The translations under genes were made by a program, and so were the position numbers. The notes below the pieces were generated by a model that saw only the letters and a program-made list of their open reading frames with translations, was not told where the DNA came from and ran no database searches. From NCBI RefSeq assembly GCF_001665785.1, contig NZ_LZSO01000042.1, positions 21,889 to 85,888 of the forward strand: a stretch of DNA of 64,000 nt, given 5' to 3'. This DNA comes from Mycolicibacterium peregrinum. GTDB lineage: Bacteria; Actinomycetota; Actinomycetes; Mycobacteriales; Mycobacteriaceae. Below are positions 44,120-51,860 of this stretch, piece by piece. Each line of letters opens with the position of its first letter. Positions within the stretch are counted from its first letter, which is position 1.

Positions 44120-44902
44120 ATGGCCGGACTGCTGGATGGCAAGGTAGTGGTGATCAGCGGGGTCGGACCCGGGCTCGGGACGACGCTGGCCCGCCGATGT
44201 GCGGAGAACGGCGCCGACCTCGTGCTGGCCGCCCGCACGGTGGAGCGGCTCGAGGATCTCGCCAAAGCGGTGACGGGACTGGGCCGTCGCGCGCTCGCGG
44301 TGGGCACCGACATCACCGACGAGGAGCAGGTCGCCAACGTGGTGGCCCGCACCATGGAGGAGTACGGCAAAGCCGACGTGTTGATCAACAACGCGTTCCG
44401 GGTGCCGTCCATGAAGCCCTTCGCGAACACCACTTTCGAGCACATGCGGGATGCGATCGAGCTGACCGTGTTCGGCGCCCTGCGCATGACCCAAGGCTTC
44501 ACTCCAGCCCTGGAAGCCGCCAAAGGCTCGGTGGTGAACGTGAATTCGATGGTCGTGCGGCACTCGCAGGCCAAGTACGGTGCCTACAAGATGGCCAAGT
44601 CGGCCCTGCTGGCCATGTCGCAGACCCTGTCCACCGAGCTGGGGGAGAAGGGTATTCGGGTCAACTCGGTGCTGCCCGGCTACATCTGGGGTGAAACTCT
44701 GGAGGGCTACTTCAACCATCAGGCGCAGAAGTACGGCACCACCGTGGAGCAGATCTACAACGCGTCGGCGGCGGGATCGGACCTCAAGCGACTGCCGACC
44801 GAGGACGAGGTCGCCTCGGCGATCCTGTTCATGGCCAGTGATCTGTCGAGCGGTATCACCGGTCAGGCCCTCGACGTGAACTGCGGAGAATACAAGGCAT
44901 GA
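44120..44902 (+). CDS. Short-chain dehydrogenase/reductase, Rv3530c-like
   Basis: This 260-aa classical SDR is an NAD(P)-dependent oxidoreductase. It has the GxxxGxG nucleotide-binding turn in SGVGPGLG (residues 13-20), an NNAF segment and the catalytic set Ser143, Tyr156 and Lys160 (YKMAK). It begins three bases after the DUF1214 stop. The C-terminal D-V-N-C-G-E end is typical of the family. A steroid or sterol side-chain hydroxyl or ketone is the likely substrate given the neighbours, but sequence does not show which. Confidence 0.92.
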   Translation: MAGLLDGKVVVISGVGPGLGTTLARRCAENGADLVLAARTVERLEDLAKAVTGLGRRALAVGTDITDEEQVANVVARTMEEYGKADVLINNAFRVPSMKPFANTTFEHMRDAIELTVFGALRMTQGFTPALEAAKGSVVNVNSMVVRHSQAKYGAYKMAKSALLAMSQTLSTELGEKGIRVNSVLPGYIWGETLEGYFNHQAQKYGTTVEQIYNASAAGSDLKRLPTEDEVASAILFMASDLSSGITGQALDVNCGEYKA

Positions 44903-44933
44903 CTTGGCAGCGAGTAGCGAAGGCGGATCGAGC

Positions 44934-46079
44934 ATGAGCACCCGTACCGATGTCGGCACAGTAGAGGATCTGCATGCCTCGGCGGTAAAGGCCTGCGGTC
45001 TGGATGATTTCGGTACCGACGACGACAATTACCTGGAAGCACTCGGAGTGCTGCTGGAGTCCTACCAACGCGACGCCGATCTGACCGAGCTCGGCAGCAA
45101 GATGCAGCGCTTCTTCACCCGTAACGCGCTGGTGGCCCGCCTTGTCTCGGAAGCCGCGTTCAAGCAGTACCCGCAGCACGTCGACGTGCCGATCGAACGG
45201 CCGATCTTCGTCACCGGTCTGCCGCGGACCGGAACCACGGTGATCCATCGGTTGCTGACCGCGGACCCGATGCACCAGGGCCTGGAGATGTGGCTGGCGG
45301 AATTCCCGCAGCCGCGGCCGCCGCGCGAAACCTGGCCTGACAACCCGGTCTTCAGCGCGCTCGATGCCCGGTTCAAGAAGGCGCATGAAGAGAACCCGGA
45401 TTACACGGGCCTGCACTACATGACCGCCGACGAGGTCGAGGAATGCTGGCAGTTGCTCCGCCAGTCGTTGCACTCGGTGTCCTACGAGACGCTGGCCCAT
45501 GTACCGACCTACGCGCGGTGGCTGGCCCGTCAGGACTGGACCAAGCCGTATGCCCGGCACCGGAAGAACCTGCAGCTGATCGGCCTCAACGAGCCCGAAA
45601 AGCGTTGGGTGCTCAAGAACCCCAGCCACCTGTTCGCCCTCGACGCGCTGTTCGCGACCTATCCGGACGCGCTGGTGGTCCAGTGCCATCGACCGGCGGA
45701 GACCATCATGGCCTCGATGTGCTCGCTGGCGCAGCACACGACCGCAGGCTGGTCCAACACGTTCACCGGAAACGTGATCGGCGAAGACTCGATGGAAACC
45801 TGGTCGCGTGGGCTCGAGCTGTTCAATACCGAACGGGCCAAGCATGATCCGGCTCAGTTCTGCGACGTGGACTATTTCGAGTTCGTCGAGGACCCGATCG
45901 GCGCGGTCGAAGGAATCTACCGGACGTTCGGTCTGGACTTCACCGACGCCGCACGGCAGGCGATGATCGACAGTCACAACGCCAGCAAGCAGGGGCCCCG
46001 CGCACCGAAACACACCTACTCACTGGCCGACTACGGGTTGTCCGCTGAGACGGTCAAGGAGCGGTTCAAGGGGCTGTAG
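44934..46079 (+). CDS. Sulfotransferase-family protein, Rv3529c-like
   Basis: This 381-aa sulfotransferase-fold protein has a 5'-phosphosulfate-binding loop GLPRTGTT (residues 95-102) and a conserved C-H-R-P ... S-M-C-S segment as the probable 3'-phosphate site. Such enzymes move sulfate from PAPS to hydroxyls. The ATG at 44934 is preceded by AAGGCGG; the longer open frame has no ribosome site. It lies in the DUF1214-SDR operon. A sterol or a lipid alcohol could be the acceptor; none can be named. Confidence 0.87.
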   Translation: MSTRTDVGTVEDLHASAVKACGLDDFGTDDDNYLEALGVLLESYQRDADLTELGSKMQRFFTRNALVARLVSEAAFKQYPQHVDVPIERPIFVTGLPRTGTTVIHRLLTADPMHQGLEMWLAEFPQPRPPRETWPDNPVFSALDARFKKAHEENPDYTGLHYMTADEVEECWQLLRQSLHSVSYETLAHVPTYARWLARQDWTKPYARHRKNLQLIGLNEPEKRWVLKNPSHLFALDALFATYPDALVVQCHRPAETIMASMCSLAQHTTAGWSNTFTGNVIGEDSMETWSRGLELFNTERAKHDPAQFCDVDYFEFVEDPIGAVEGIYRTFGLDFTDAARQAMIDSHNASKQGPRAPKHTYSLADYGLSAETVKERFKGL

Positions 46080-46093
46080 AGGCGGATCCCGAG

Positions 46094-47116
46094 ATGAAGG
46101 TCTATCTGGCGCTCGACCCGCGTAAGCCGCTGACCGCCACCGCGGACTATGCGCGGCGGGCCGAGCGCCTGGGCTGTGACGGCCTGCACGTCGCCGAGAC
46201 CGTGCACGACTCCCTCGCAGTCTCGCTGCTGGCTCTCGAGCACACGTCGCGCATCACCGTGCGTACCGCCGTGACCCTGGCATTCGTGCGCAGTCCCACG
46301 CTGACCGCGTACACGGCCTGGGATCTGTCGGTGCTCTCCGGTGGGCGGTTCGAGCTGGGCCTGGGCACGCAGATCAAGCAGAACATCCGGGACCGCTACG
46401 GCATGCCGTGGAGCGATCCGATCGCCCGACTCAGGGATTGTGTCGGTGCGCTGGACGCCCTGTTCGACGCGTTCCGAACCGGGGGCACAGTGCATTTCGA
46501 GAGTGACAACTACCAGCTGACCCGGATGCAGCCGTACTTCAACCCCGGCCCGAGCGACGCAGTGCGCCCGCCGATATGGCTGGGTGCGGTGAATGCCGGA
46601 ATGTGCGAACTCGCCGGCGGCGTCGCGCGCGGGATCGTCACGCACTCGACCAACTCGGACCCGGGCTACCTGCGTGACGTGGTGCGCCCGGCGCTCGCGC
46701 GGGGCGCCGCGACTTCGGGCCGGACAGACGAACCACTCGTCGTCGCCTCGACGGCGATCGCCACCGGCCGCACTGATGAAGCGGTGGCCGGGGAACGGGA
46801 ACGGCAGCGCCGGATGCTGGCATTCCTGTATTCGACGCCCGCGTATGCGACGGGTCTGGCCCGGCGCGGCCTGGCTGACCTCCCGGACCGGCTGCGGTCG
46901 TTGGTGCGGACCGAGCTGTGGGACGAATTGCCTTCGGTGTTGTCCGATTCCATTCTGGACGAGCTGTTGGTCTGCGGGCGTCATGACGAGATCCCCGCGA
47001 TGCTGCAGGCAAGATTCGGCGATGTCGCCGACGGCATCGTGCTGCCGCCGTTGGGCGACGGGGATGACGAGGAATCGTTGGGTGCTTGTGTGGCCGAACT
47101 GCAGAGGGCGAACTAG
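46094..47116 (+). CDS. F420-dependent LLM-class oxidoreductase
   Basis: This 340-aa luciferase-like TIM-barrel protein begins MKVYLALDP and contains AERLGCDGLHVAET, the GGRFELGLGTQ glycine-rich strand and the PIWLGAVNAGM region typical of mycobacterial F420 oxidoreductases. A GAGGCGGA ribosome site precedes ATG 46094, 14 bp after the sulfotransferase. Its TAG overlaps the convergent stop of the next gene within CTAG (47113-47116). The substrate is unknown. This is one of three LLM proteins in the steroid block. Confidence 0.87.
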   Translation: MKVYLALDPRKPLTATADYARRAERLGCDGLHVAETVHDSLAVSLLALEHTSRITVRTAVTLAFVRSPTLTAYTAWDLSVLSGGRFELGLGTQIKQNIRDRYGMPWSDPIARLRDCVGALDALFDAFRTGGTVHFESDNYQLTRMQPYFNPGPSDAVRPPIWLGAVNAGMCELAGGVARGIVTHSTNSDPGYLRDVVRPALARGAATSGRTDEPLVVASTAIATGRTDEAVAGERERQRRMLAFLYSTPAYATGLARRGLADLPDRLRSLVRTELWDELPSVLSDSILDELLVCGRHDEIPAMLQARFGDVADGIVLPPLGDGDDEESLGACVAELQRAN

Positions 47117-47589
47117 CCGTCGCCGGGGGAGGGCGCGGAGGACACCTCTTCCAGGCACCCTTCGGCGACGGCATGCCTGATGCTGTCGGTCAGCCGAGGA
47201 CATGACCGCGCCCGGGCCGGATCTCCTCCGGTGGAACGGATCTCCTCGAAAGTGGCGCAGCGCTGCACCGCTTCGGAACTCCACTGGACCGAAGTGTGTT
47301 CGGCGCTGAGCTTTTTCACCTGAACGGCGACATGGCAGAACCGGCAGTCAACCGACACCAGCCCCGAGGTCAGGTAGCGCTCGCGGTCTCGTGCGCTGGA
47401 TTCGCGGACTGCCGCGGCGCGTTCCGGATCGGACGCGAAACTCGGTGCCTTGGCCCATGATCCGCCGGGCGAGCTCGTGCTGTCGCCGCCGTGATGATCG
47501 TCATCGTCATGCGCGCCGTGCAGCAGCAGCATCGAGCGGGCCAGGTCGTCGACGTCTGGCGCCTGGCTCCGCTCGTTGCGTGTCGTCAT
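47113..47589 (-). CDS. Cysteine-containing hypothetical protein, Rv3527-like
   Basis: This 158-aa soluble protein has a His/Asp-rich N-terminal stretch (HDDDDHHGGD, residues 27-36) and five cysteines (82, 85, 111, 130, 145), the first two as a CRFC pair. This suggests a metal or Fe-S site, but no family is recognised beyond its likely Rv3527 relation by position. It starts at ATG 47589, sharing one base with the kshA stop (TGATG), so it is translated from the kshA message and may assist that Rieske enzyme. A longer open frame running upstream is a shadow of kshA. Confidence 0.75.
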   Translation of the reverse strand: MTTRNERSQAPDVDDLARSMLLLHGAHDDDDHHGGDSTSSPGGSWAKAPSFASDPERAAAVRESSARDRERYLTSGLVSVDCRFCHVAVQVKKLSAEHTSVQWSSEAVQRCATFEEIRSTGGDPARARSCPRLTDSIRHAVAEGCLEEVSSAPSPGDG

Positions 47590-48749
47590 CAGGACTGCGC
47601 TGTTTCTTTCTCGGCCGACTTCTGCTCGGCCTGGATCCTCAGGTTCTCCTCGACCTCCACATGCCACTTCTCGTTGGCCGCGGTGGTGTCGATCTCCATC
47701 TCGAAACGGTCGGTCATGTCGGGCGTGATGTCCGCGACGTCGACGTAGAACTGCTGGTACCAGCGGCGCATCTGGTAGACGGCGCCGTCTTCCTCGACCA
47801 GCAGCGGGTTGTCGATGCGGGTCTTGTGCTTCCAGATCTCGACGTCCTGCAGGAAGCCCTTGCTGACGCCGTCCGTCATCGCGTCGGCCAGCTTCTGGGT
47901 GGTCTTGTCGTCCATGCCCTTGGGCTTCTCGACGATGACACCCCACTGCAGCATGAAGGCGTCCTGGCTCACCGGGTAGTGGCAGTTGATCAGGATCGAT
48001 TCGGCCTTGTAACCGGCATAGTTGTTGTGCAGCCAGTTGATCATGAACGACGGCCCGAAGTAGGAGGCCTCCGAGTCCAGGTGCGACTCGCCGTACTGGG
48101 TGCCCATGCCGCCGATGTCCTGACGGCCCACGTTGTGCAGGTACTGCGAGGCGATGTGGCCCTCGAAGACGTTCTTGAAGTACGTCGGCAGACCGAAATG
48201 GATGTAGAAGAAGTGCGCCATGTCGGTGACGTTGTCGATGATCTCGCGGCAGTTGCTGCCCTCGATCAACATCGAGTTCCACTGCCACTCGGTCCACTCG
48301 TCGCTGGCCGCTTCGGGGATCTCAGGGATCCGGACCTCGGGCTGCGGTTCGTTGCCCTCGTGGTCGTGCCAGACGAACAGCAGGCCACCGCGCACGTCGG
48401 TGTGCCAGGCCCGGGTGCGGGCCAGCCGCGGGGTGCGCTTGGCGTAGGGGACGAGCTTGCACTTGCCGTCCCCGCCCCAGCGCCAGTCGTGGAACGGGCA
48501 GGCCACGGTGTCGCCCTTGATGGTTCCCTGCGACAGGTCGCCGCCCATGTGCCGGCAGTAGCCATCAAGAACTTTCAGGGACCCTTCCGAGTCCGCGAAC
48601 ACCACCAGCTTGGTGCCGAATATCTCGACAGAGTGCGGCTGACCGTCAAGGAAATTCTTGACCGGTCCCAGGCAGTGCCAACCCCGCGCATAGCGGTCTG
48701 GCAGGGCGCCGGTGTCGATCTCTCTGATGCCGGCATGTTCGGTAGTCAC
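47589..48749 (-). CDS. kshA: 3-ketosteroid 9-alpha-hydroxylase, oxygenase component KshA
   Basis: This 386-aa Rieske non-haem iron oxygenase 9-alpha-hydroxylates 3-ketosteroids, the step that leads to opening of the sterol B ring. The [2Fe-2S] ligands are Cys65-x-His67 and Cys84-x2-His87 (CRHMGG, CPFHDW). The mononuclear iron ligands include His179 and His184 in NVTDMAHFFYIHFG. It needs a KshB reductase, which is not in this window. The GTG at 48749 is preceded by GGGAGG. A KstR-type site lies 30 bp upstream of the start. The sequence is strongly KshA-like throughout. Confidence 0.96.
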   Translation of the reverse strand: MTTEHAGIREIDTGALPDRYARGWHCLGPVKNFLDGQPHSVEIFGTKLVVFADSEGSLKVLDGYCRHMGGDLSQGTIKGDTVACPFHDWRWGGDGKCKLVPYAKRTPRLARTRAWHTDVRGGLLFVWHDHEGNEPQPEVRIPEIPEAASDEWTEWQWNSMLIEGSNCREIIDNVTDMAHFFYIHFGLPTYFKNVFEGHIASQYLHNVGRQDIGGMGTQYGESHLDSEASYFGPSFMINWLHNNYAGYKAESILINCHYPVSQDAFMLQWGVIVEKPKGMDDKTTQKLADAMTDGVSKGFLQDVEIWKHKTRIDNPLLVEEDGAVYQMRRWYQQFYVDVADITPDMTDRFEMEIDTTAANEKWHVEVEENLRIQAEQKSAEKETAQS

Positions 48750-48779
48750 GGTGGGCCTCCCGTATCGGTGCTCTCTAAC

Positions 48780-48793
48780 TAGAACACGTTACA
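48780..48793. promoter_or_regulatory. Predicted KstR operator upstream of kshA (TAGAACACGTTACA)
   Basis: Exact match to TNNAACNNGTTNNA, 30 bp upstream of the kshA start on the minus strand. It supports cholesterol-dependent derepression of kshA and the coupled Rv3527-like gene. Confidence 0.88.
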
Positions 48794-48857
48794 GTTTTTT
48801 GAGCCCTCATGGCAATAATTGAGGCGTGACCTGCGGCATACCCGTTGTGAGCGGGGG

Positions 48858-49493
48858 TTACTCCCGCTCCGGAAGGCCTATTCTCAACGCGATCTGTTGC
48901 ATCCGGCCGACACTGGCCACGGTCTGCGGAGAAACCGGATCGTCCGGGTTGCTGTCGAATTCCAGCCGCACCACCGCGCGGCCCTGGGTGTACATCAGCA
49001 GCGTCACGGCCTTCTTGCCGTCGGGTGCGGTCCCCGAGATGACGGTGCCGTTCGAACCCACCGGCACCGGTTGCGGCTGGCCACCGGTCACCATGGTGCT
49101 CACCGCCGCGGAGGCCTGCTTGAGCGTCGCCGCCGCGGTCTCCGCGTCCGGGTAGATCAGGATCGTGTCGGCGATTGCCCTGGTGTCGTCGGCGTTGACG
49201 AACAGCGCGCTTGCCCCGGACTGACCGTCAGGGTTGACGTTGCTCGACCGGGCCGTGAACGAGTCCGGTGGAATGCTGACATCCTCGGCCTGCAGCAGCA
49301 GATGGCTGTAGTCGGACGCCTGCGATTTCGGCGACTTCGGGGCGGCCGCCGATGTCGACGTGGACGGCGTGGCAACCCACGGCGTACTCGGCGAATCGCC
49401 GGCCGGGGAGCATGCGACCGCCGTGCCGACGACGGCCGCGGCAAGACCGATGATGATCAAGAACCTGGGGTGATTGGTTGTCGTGAGCGACAT
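48858..49493 (-). CDS. Predicted secreted lipoprotein of unknown function
   Basis: This 211-aa protein has a basic N-terminus, a hydrophobic stretch (residues 11-27) and a lipobox-like TAVAC (lipidated Cys28), followed by a Ser/Thr/Pro-rich linker and a globular domain of about 150 residues. The globular part resembles the extracellular sensor-type domains found on some mycobacterial membrane proteins, but I cannot name a family with confidence. It ends 108 bp from kshA on the same strand, and the KstR-type site lies in that gap. It is divergent from the carbonic-anhydrase-like gene. In M. tuberculosis a larger membrane protein (Rv3524) lies in this neighbourhood; relation not established. 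Confidence 0.75.
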   Translation of the reverse strand: MSLTTTNHPRFLIIIGLAAAVVGTAVACSPAGDSPSTPWVATPSTSTSAAAPKSPKSQASDYSHLLLQAEDVSIPPDSFTARSSNVNPDGQSGASALFVNADDTRAIADTILIYPDAETAAATLKQASAAVSTMVTGGQPQPVPVGSNGTVISGTAPDGKKAVTLLMYTQGRAVVRLEFDSNPDDPVSPQTVASVGRMQQIALRIGLPERE

Positions 49494-49554
49494 AGTTACT
49501 GTTCAGGGTACGCGTCGCTGCGCCGCGGCCGGTTTCCTGCGGTATATGTGGACG

Positions 49555-50079
49555 ATGCCGATGTATTCGTTCGAGGGCCGGGCGCCCGTGGTGGACCCAA
49601 GCGCGTTTGTGGCCCCGACGGCAACATTGATCGGCAACGTGACGGTCGAGGCCGGTGCCTCGGTGTGGTTCAACACCGTGCTGCGAGGTGACTTCGCCCC
49701 CATCGTCATCCGCGAGGGGGCCAACGTCCAGGACGGTTCGGTGCTGCACGCGCCACCGGGGATACCGGTCGACATCGGACCGGGCGCGACGGTCGCCCAC
49801 ATGTGTGTCGTACACGGCGCACACGTCGGCGAGGAGGCGCTGATCGCCAACCACTGCACGGTGCTCGATGGGGCGGTGATCGGCAGGCGCAGCCTGATCG
49901 CTGCGCATTCCCTGGTGGTCGGGGGCACCAAGATTCCCGACGAGGTCTTGGTCACCGGTGCACCCGCAAAGATCCGGGGACCCATCGCGGGCACCGGCGC
50001 ACAGACGTGGGTGCGGACCAACCCGGCGGCGTACCGGGAACTGGCCCAGCGCTACCTGTCGGGGCTCGCCGAGCTCTAA
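49555..50079 (+). CDS. Gamma-class carbonic anhydrase-like protein, Rv3525c-like
   Basis: This 174-aa left-handed beta-helix protein has hexapeptide repeats and the gamma-carbonic-anhydrase metal ligands (His65, His82, His87 in VLHAPPG and VAHMCVVHG). Such proteins form trimers with zinc or iron at subunit interfaces; many members lack measured anhydrase activity. The ATG at 49555 gives MPMYSFEGR, the expected start; a longer frame would overlap the divergent lipoprotein gene. Its place beside kshA is conserved in the M. tuberculosis order I recall. A role in steroid degradation is unproven. Confidence 0.88.
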   Translation: MPMYSFEGRAPVVDPSAFVAPTATLIGNVTVEAGASVWFNTVLRGDFAPIVIREGANVQDGSVLHAPPGIPVDIGPGATVAHMCVVHGAHVGEEALIANHCTVLDGAVIGRRSLIAAHSLVVGGTKIPDEVLVTGAPAKIRGPIAGTGAQTWVRTNPAAYRELAQRYLSGLAEL

Positions 50080-50145
50080 CTTTCCGCCGATCGCGGCCCT
50101 CGGCCAGGTGAGAAACACTCGCTGCGCTCAAATGCAGAGCACTGG

Positions 50146-51750
50146 TTACTTCGGGCGCGACGCGACCACCGTGGCGGAAAGGCCGCCCTCGAGTGCAAGT
50201 ACCTCGAGGCTCAGGTGGATAGCGGTGATCAACGCCGGCGAACGCAGCGATTCGCCGAACATCGACTCGACGCGTTTCACTCTGTGCCGCACAGTATTCG
50301 GATGCACGCTGAGTGCCTTCGCTGTTGCTACGACATCGAGATCATGGGCGAAGAACGCGTGAATGAACTCCAGGTAACCATCGTGCTGGCCGAGCACGGC
50401 GAGCTGTTCGGTGGCCTTGGCCGCGGTGGTCTCCCGGTGTTGTCCGGTCAAGAGCCAATCTGCGATGCCAACGTCCTCGAACTTGGTGAAGCGAAGGTTT
50501 CGCGTTTGCGCGGCCCGCAGCGCCCGCTGTGCGTTTCTCAACCGTTCCGGACCGGTGCGCACATCCTGGAACGGTTCGGAGAAGCCGCAGACGGCACCTT
50601 CGGGCTGGTTGGTGATCCAGCCGTTGACGGCGGGGACGTCGGCGGCGAGTACGCCGATCAGCTGATCGGCGAGCTGCGCGAACATCACGGGCAGGCGCAT
50701 CAATCTCGCGAGATCGAGCGCGTCAGTCTCCAGGGCGTCAAGCGCGGTCCCGGCTCGCGTTACCCAGCGTCCGGCGTCGTAACCATCCGTGGGAGACATT
50801 GCGAACACACGCAATTGGGGTCGGTGCCCGAACCTCAACGACTCCAAATGTCCTTCGGCGCTGAATTGATCGATGATCTCACCGGCAACCAGCTCACGCA
50901 CAAACGCCGCCTGGCGTGCACGGTTCTCTACCGCCGCCCGGTAGCGCGACCGCTCGATCGCGTTGAGCAGGCGGACGGAGACCTGGAGCGTCGATCGGGC
51001 GAGAGCGTCGGGAACTTCGTGACGGGTCGAGGCGACCACAAGCCAGTGTGGTTCTCCCCCAGGCTCGATCGGGTCGGCTGTCACCGACCATTTGCCGACG
51101 CTGAACCGTAGATGGCCGCTGCGGCCACGCAGTTGGGACCGCATCAGATGCGACGGCGCCTTGCCGGAGGACGCGACGACGTCACCCAGCTCGTTGTACA
51201 GCAGTACGCTGCAACGCAATATCGCGGCCAGGCGAGATATCAGCTCCTGCTCGGGATCAGCGGCGCCCAGCGCGTCGAGTAGCTGATCCTGCATCTGCAA
51301 CGCGCGCCGCAAGGAATGCGACTCAACCGAATGGGTCTGTTCCGCAACACGATCGATCACCGTCATGAAGGCGACTTCGCGCGGCACGGTGAACACCGCG
51401 AAGTGATGACGGTTCGCCTCGTCCACCAGTGCGCGAGGCACTTCATCGGTGACAACCCCGAGTCCGTACCCGAGGGCGGCGACGCCGGCCGACACCAGCT
51501 CGCGCACCAGGCCGCGGTACGCCTGCGCTGATTGTCCGCTCCTGGCGGCATCGCCGTAGAGCGACCCCGTCGTCAGCATCACTGTTCCCGGCTGCAGCCA
51601 CTCCGACGGATGGGCGATCTCGATCGCATGTGCGCCCGACAGTGGTACGTGCGGATTGCAGTCGCTCACCAGGGCAAGGCCGAGCGACTGATCCAACAGC
51701 AGATCAACAAGGCGGAAATCGTCGTTTTGCACGGGTTGCAGCAGCCTCAT
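50146..51750 (-). CDS. PucR/CdaR-family transcriptional regulator
   Basis: This 534-aa regulator has an N-terminal PucR domain (about 10-130, with PSEWLQPGTVMLTTG), a central GAF/CdaR-like part and a C-terminal helix-turn-helix (DLDVVATAKALSVHPNTVRHRVKRVE) of the HTH_30 type. ATG 51750 starts MRLLQPV; an in-frame start 36 bp upstream is possible. It is divergent from the hydantoinase pair with 110 bp between starts, the standard arrangement for a local activator of purine, hydantoin or amide catabolism genes. No KstR motif is present. Confidence 0.9.
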   Translation of the reverse strand: MRLLQPVQNDDFRLVDLLLDQSLGLALVSDCNPHVPLSGAHAIEIAHPSEWLQPGTVMLTTGSLYGDAARSGQSAQAYRGLVRELVSAGVAALGYGLGVVTDEVPRALVDEANRHHFAVFTVPREVAFMTVIDRVAEQTHSVESHSLRRALQMQDQLLDALGAADPEQELISRLAAILRCSVLLYNELGDVVASSGKAPSHLMRSQLRGRSGHLRFSVGKWSVTADPIEPGGEPHWLVVASTRHEVPDALARSTLQVSVRLLNAIERSRYRAAVENRARQAAFVRELVAGEIIDQFSAEGHLESLRFGHRPQLRVFAMSPTDGYDAGRWVTRAGTALDALETDALDLARLMRLPVMFAQLADQLIGVLAADVPAVNGWITNQPEGAVCGFSEPFQDVRTGPERLRNAQRALRAAQTRNLRFTKFEDVGIADWLLTGQHRETTAAKATEQLAVLGQHDGYLEFIHAFFAHDLDVVATAKALSVHPNTVRHRVKRVESMFGESLRSPALITAIHLSLEVLALEGGLSATVVASRPK

Positions 51751-51860
51751 CTGGACAGTTAAAAACTCCAACCTGATTGTAGCCAACAGTCACTTTCTCC
51801 AATTGGCCCAGGATTCGTGCAGCTCAATACTTGACCACACTTCACAAGAGGAGGCTTGCA

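Noticed and set aside
42932..45028. Minus-strand open frame of 698 codons over the DUF1214, SDR and sulfotransferase genes
   Set aside because: It runs antisense to three well-supported genes and covers their promoter; low-complexity composition and no domain.
47590..48297. N-terminal extension of the Rv3527-like frame into kshA
   Set aside because: This part overlaps the Rieske domain gene in another frame. The ATG at 47589, coupled to the kshA stop, is the sensible start.
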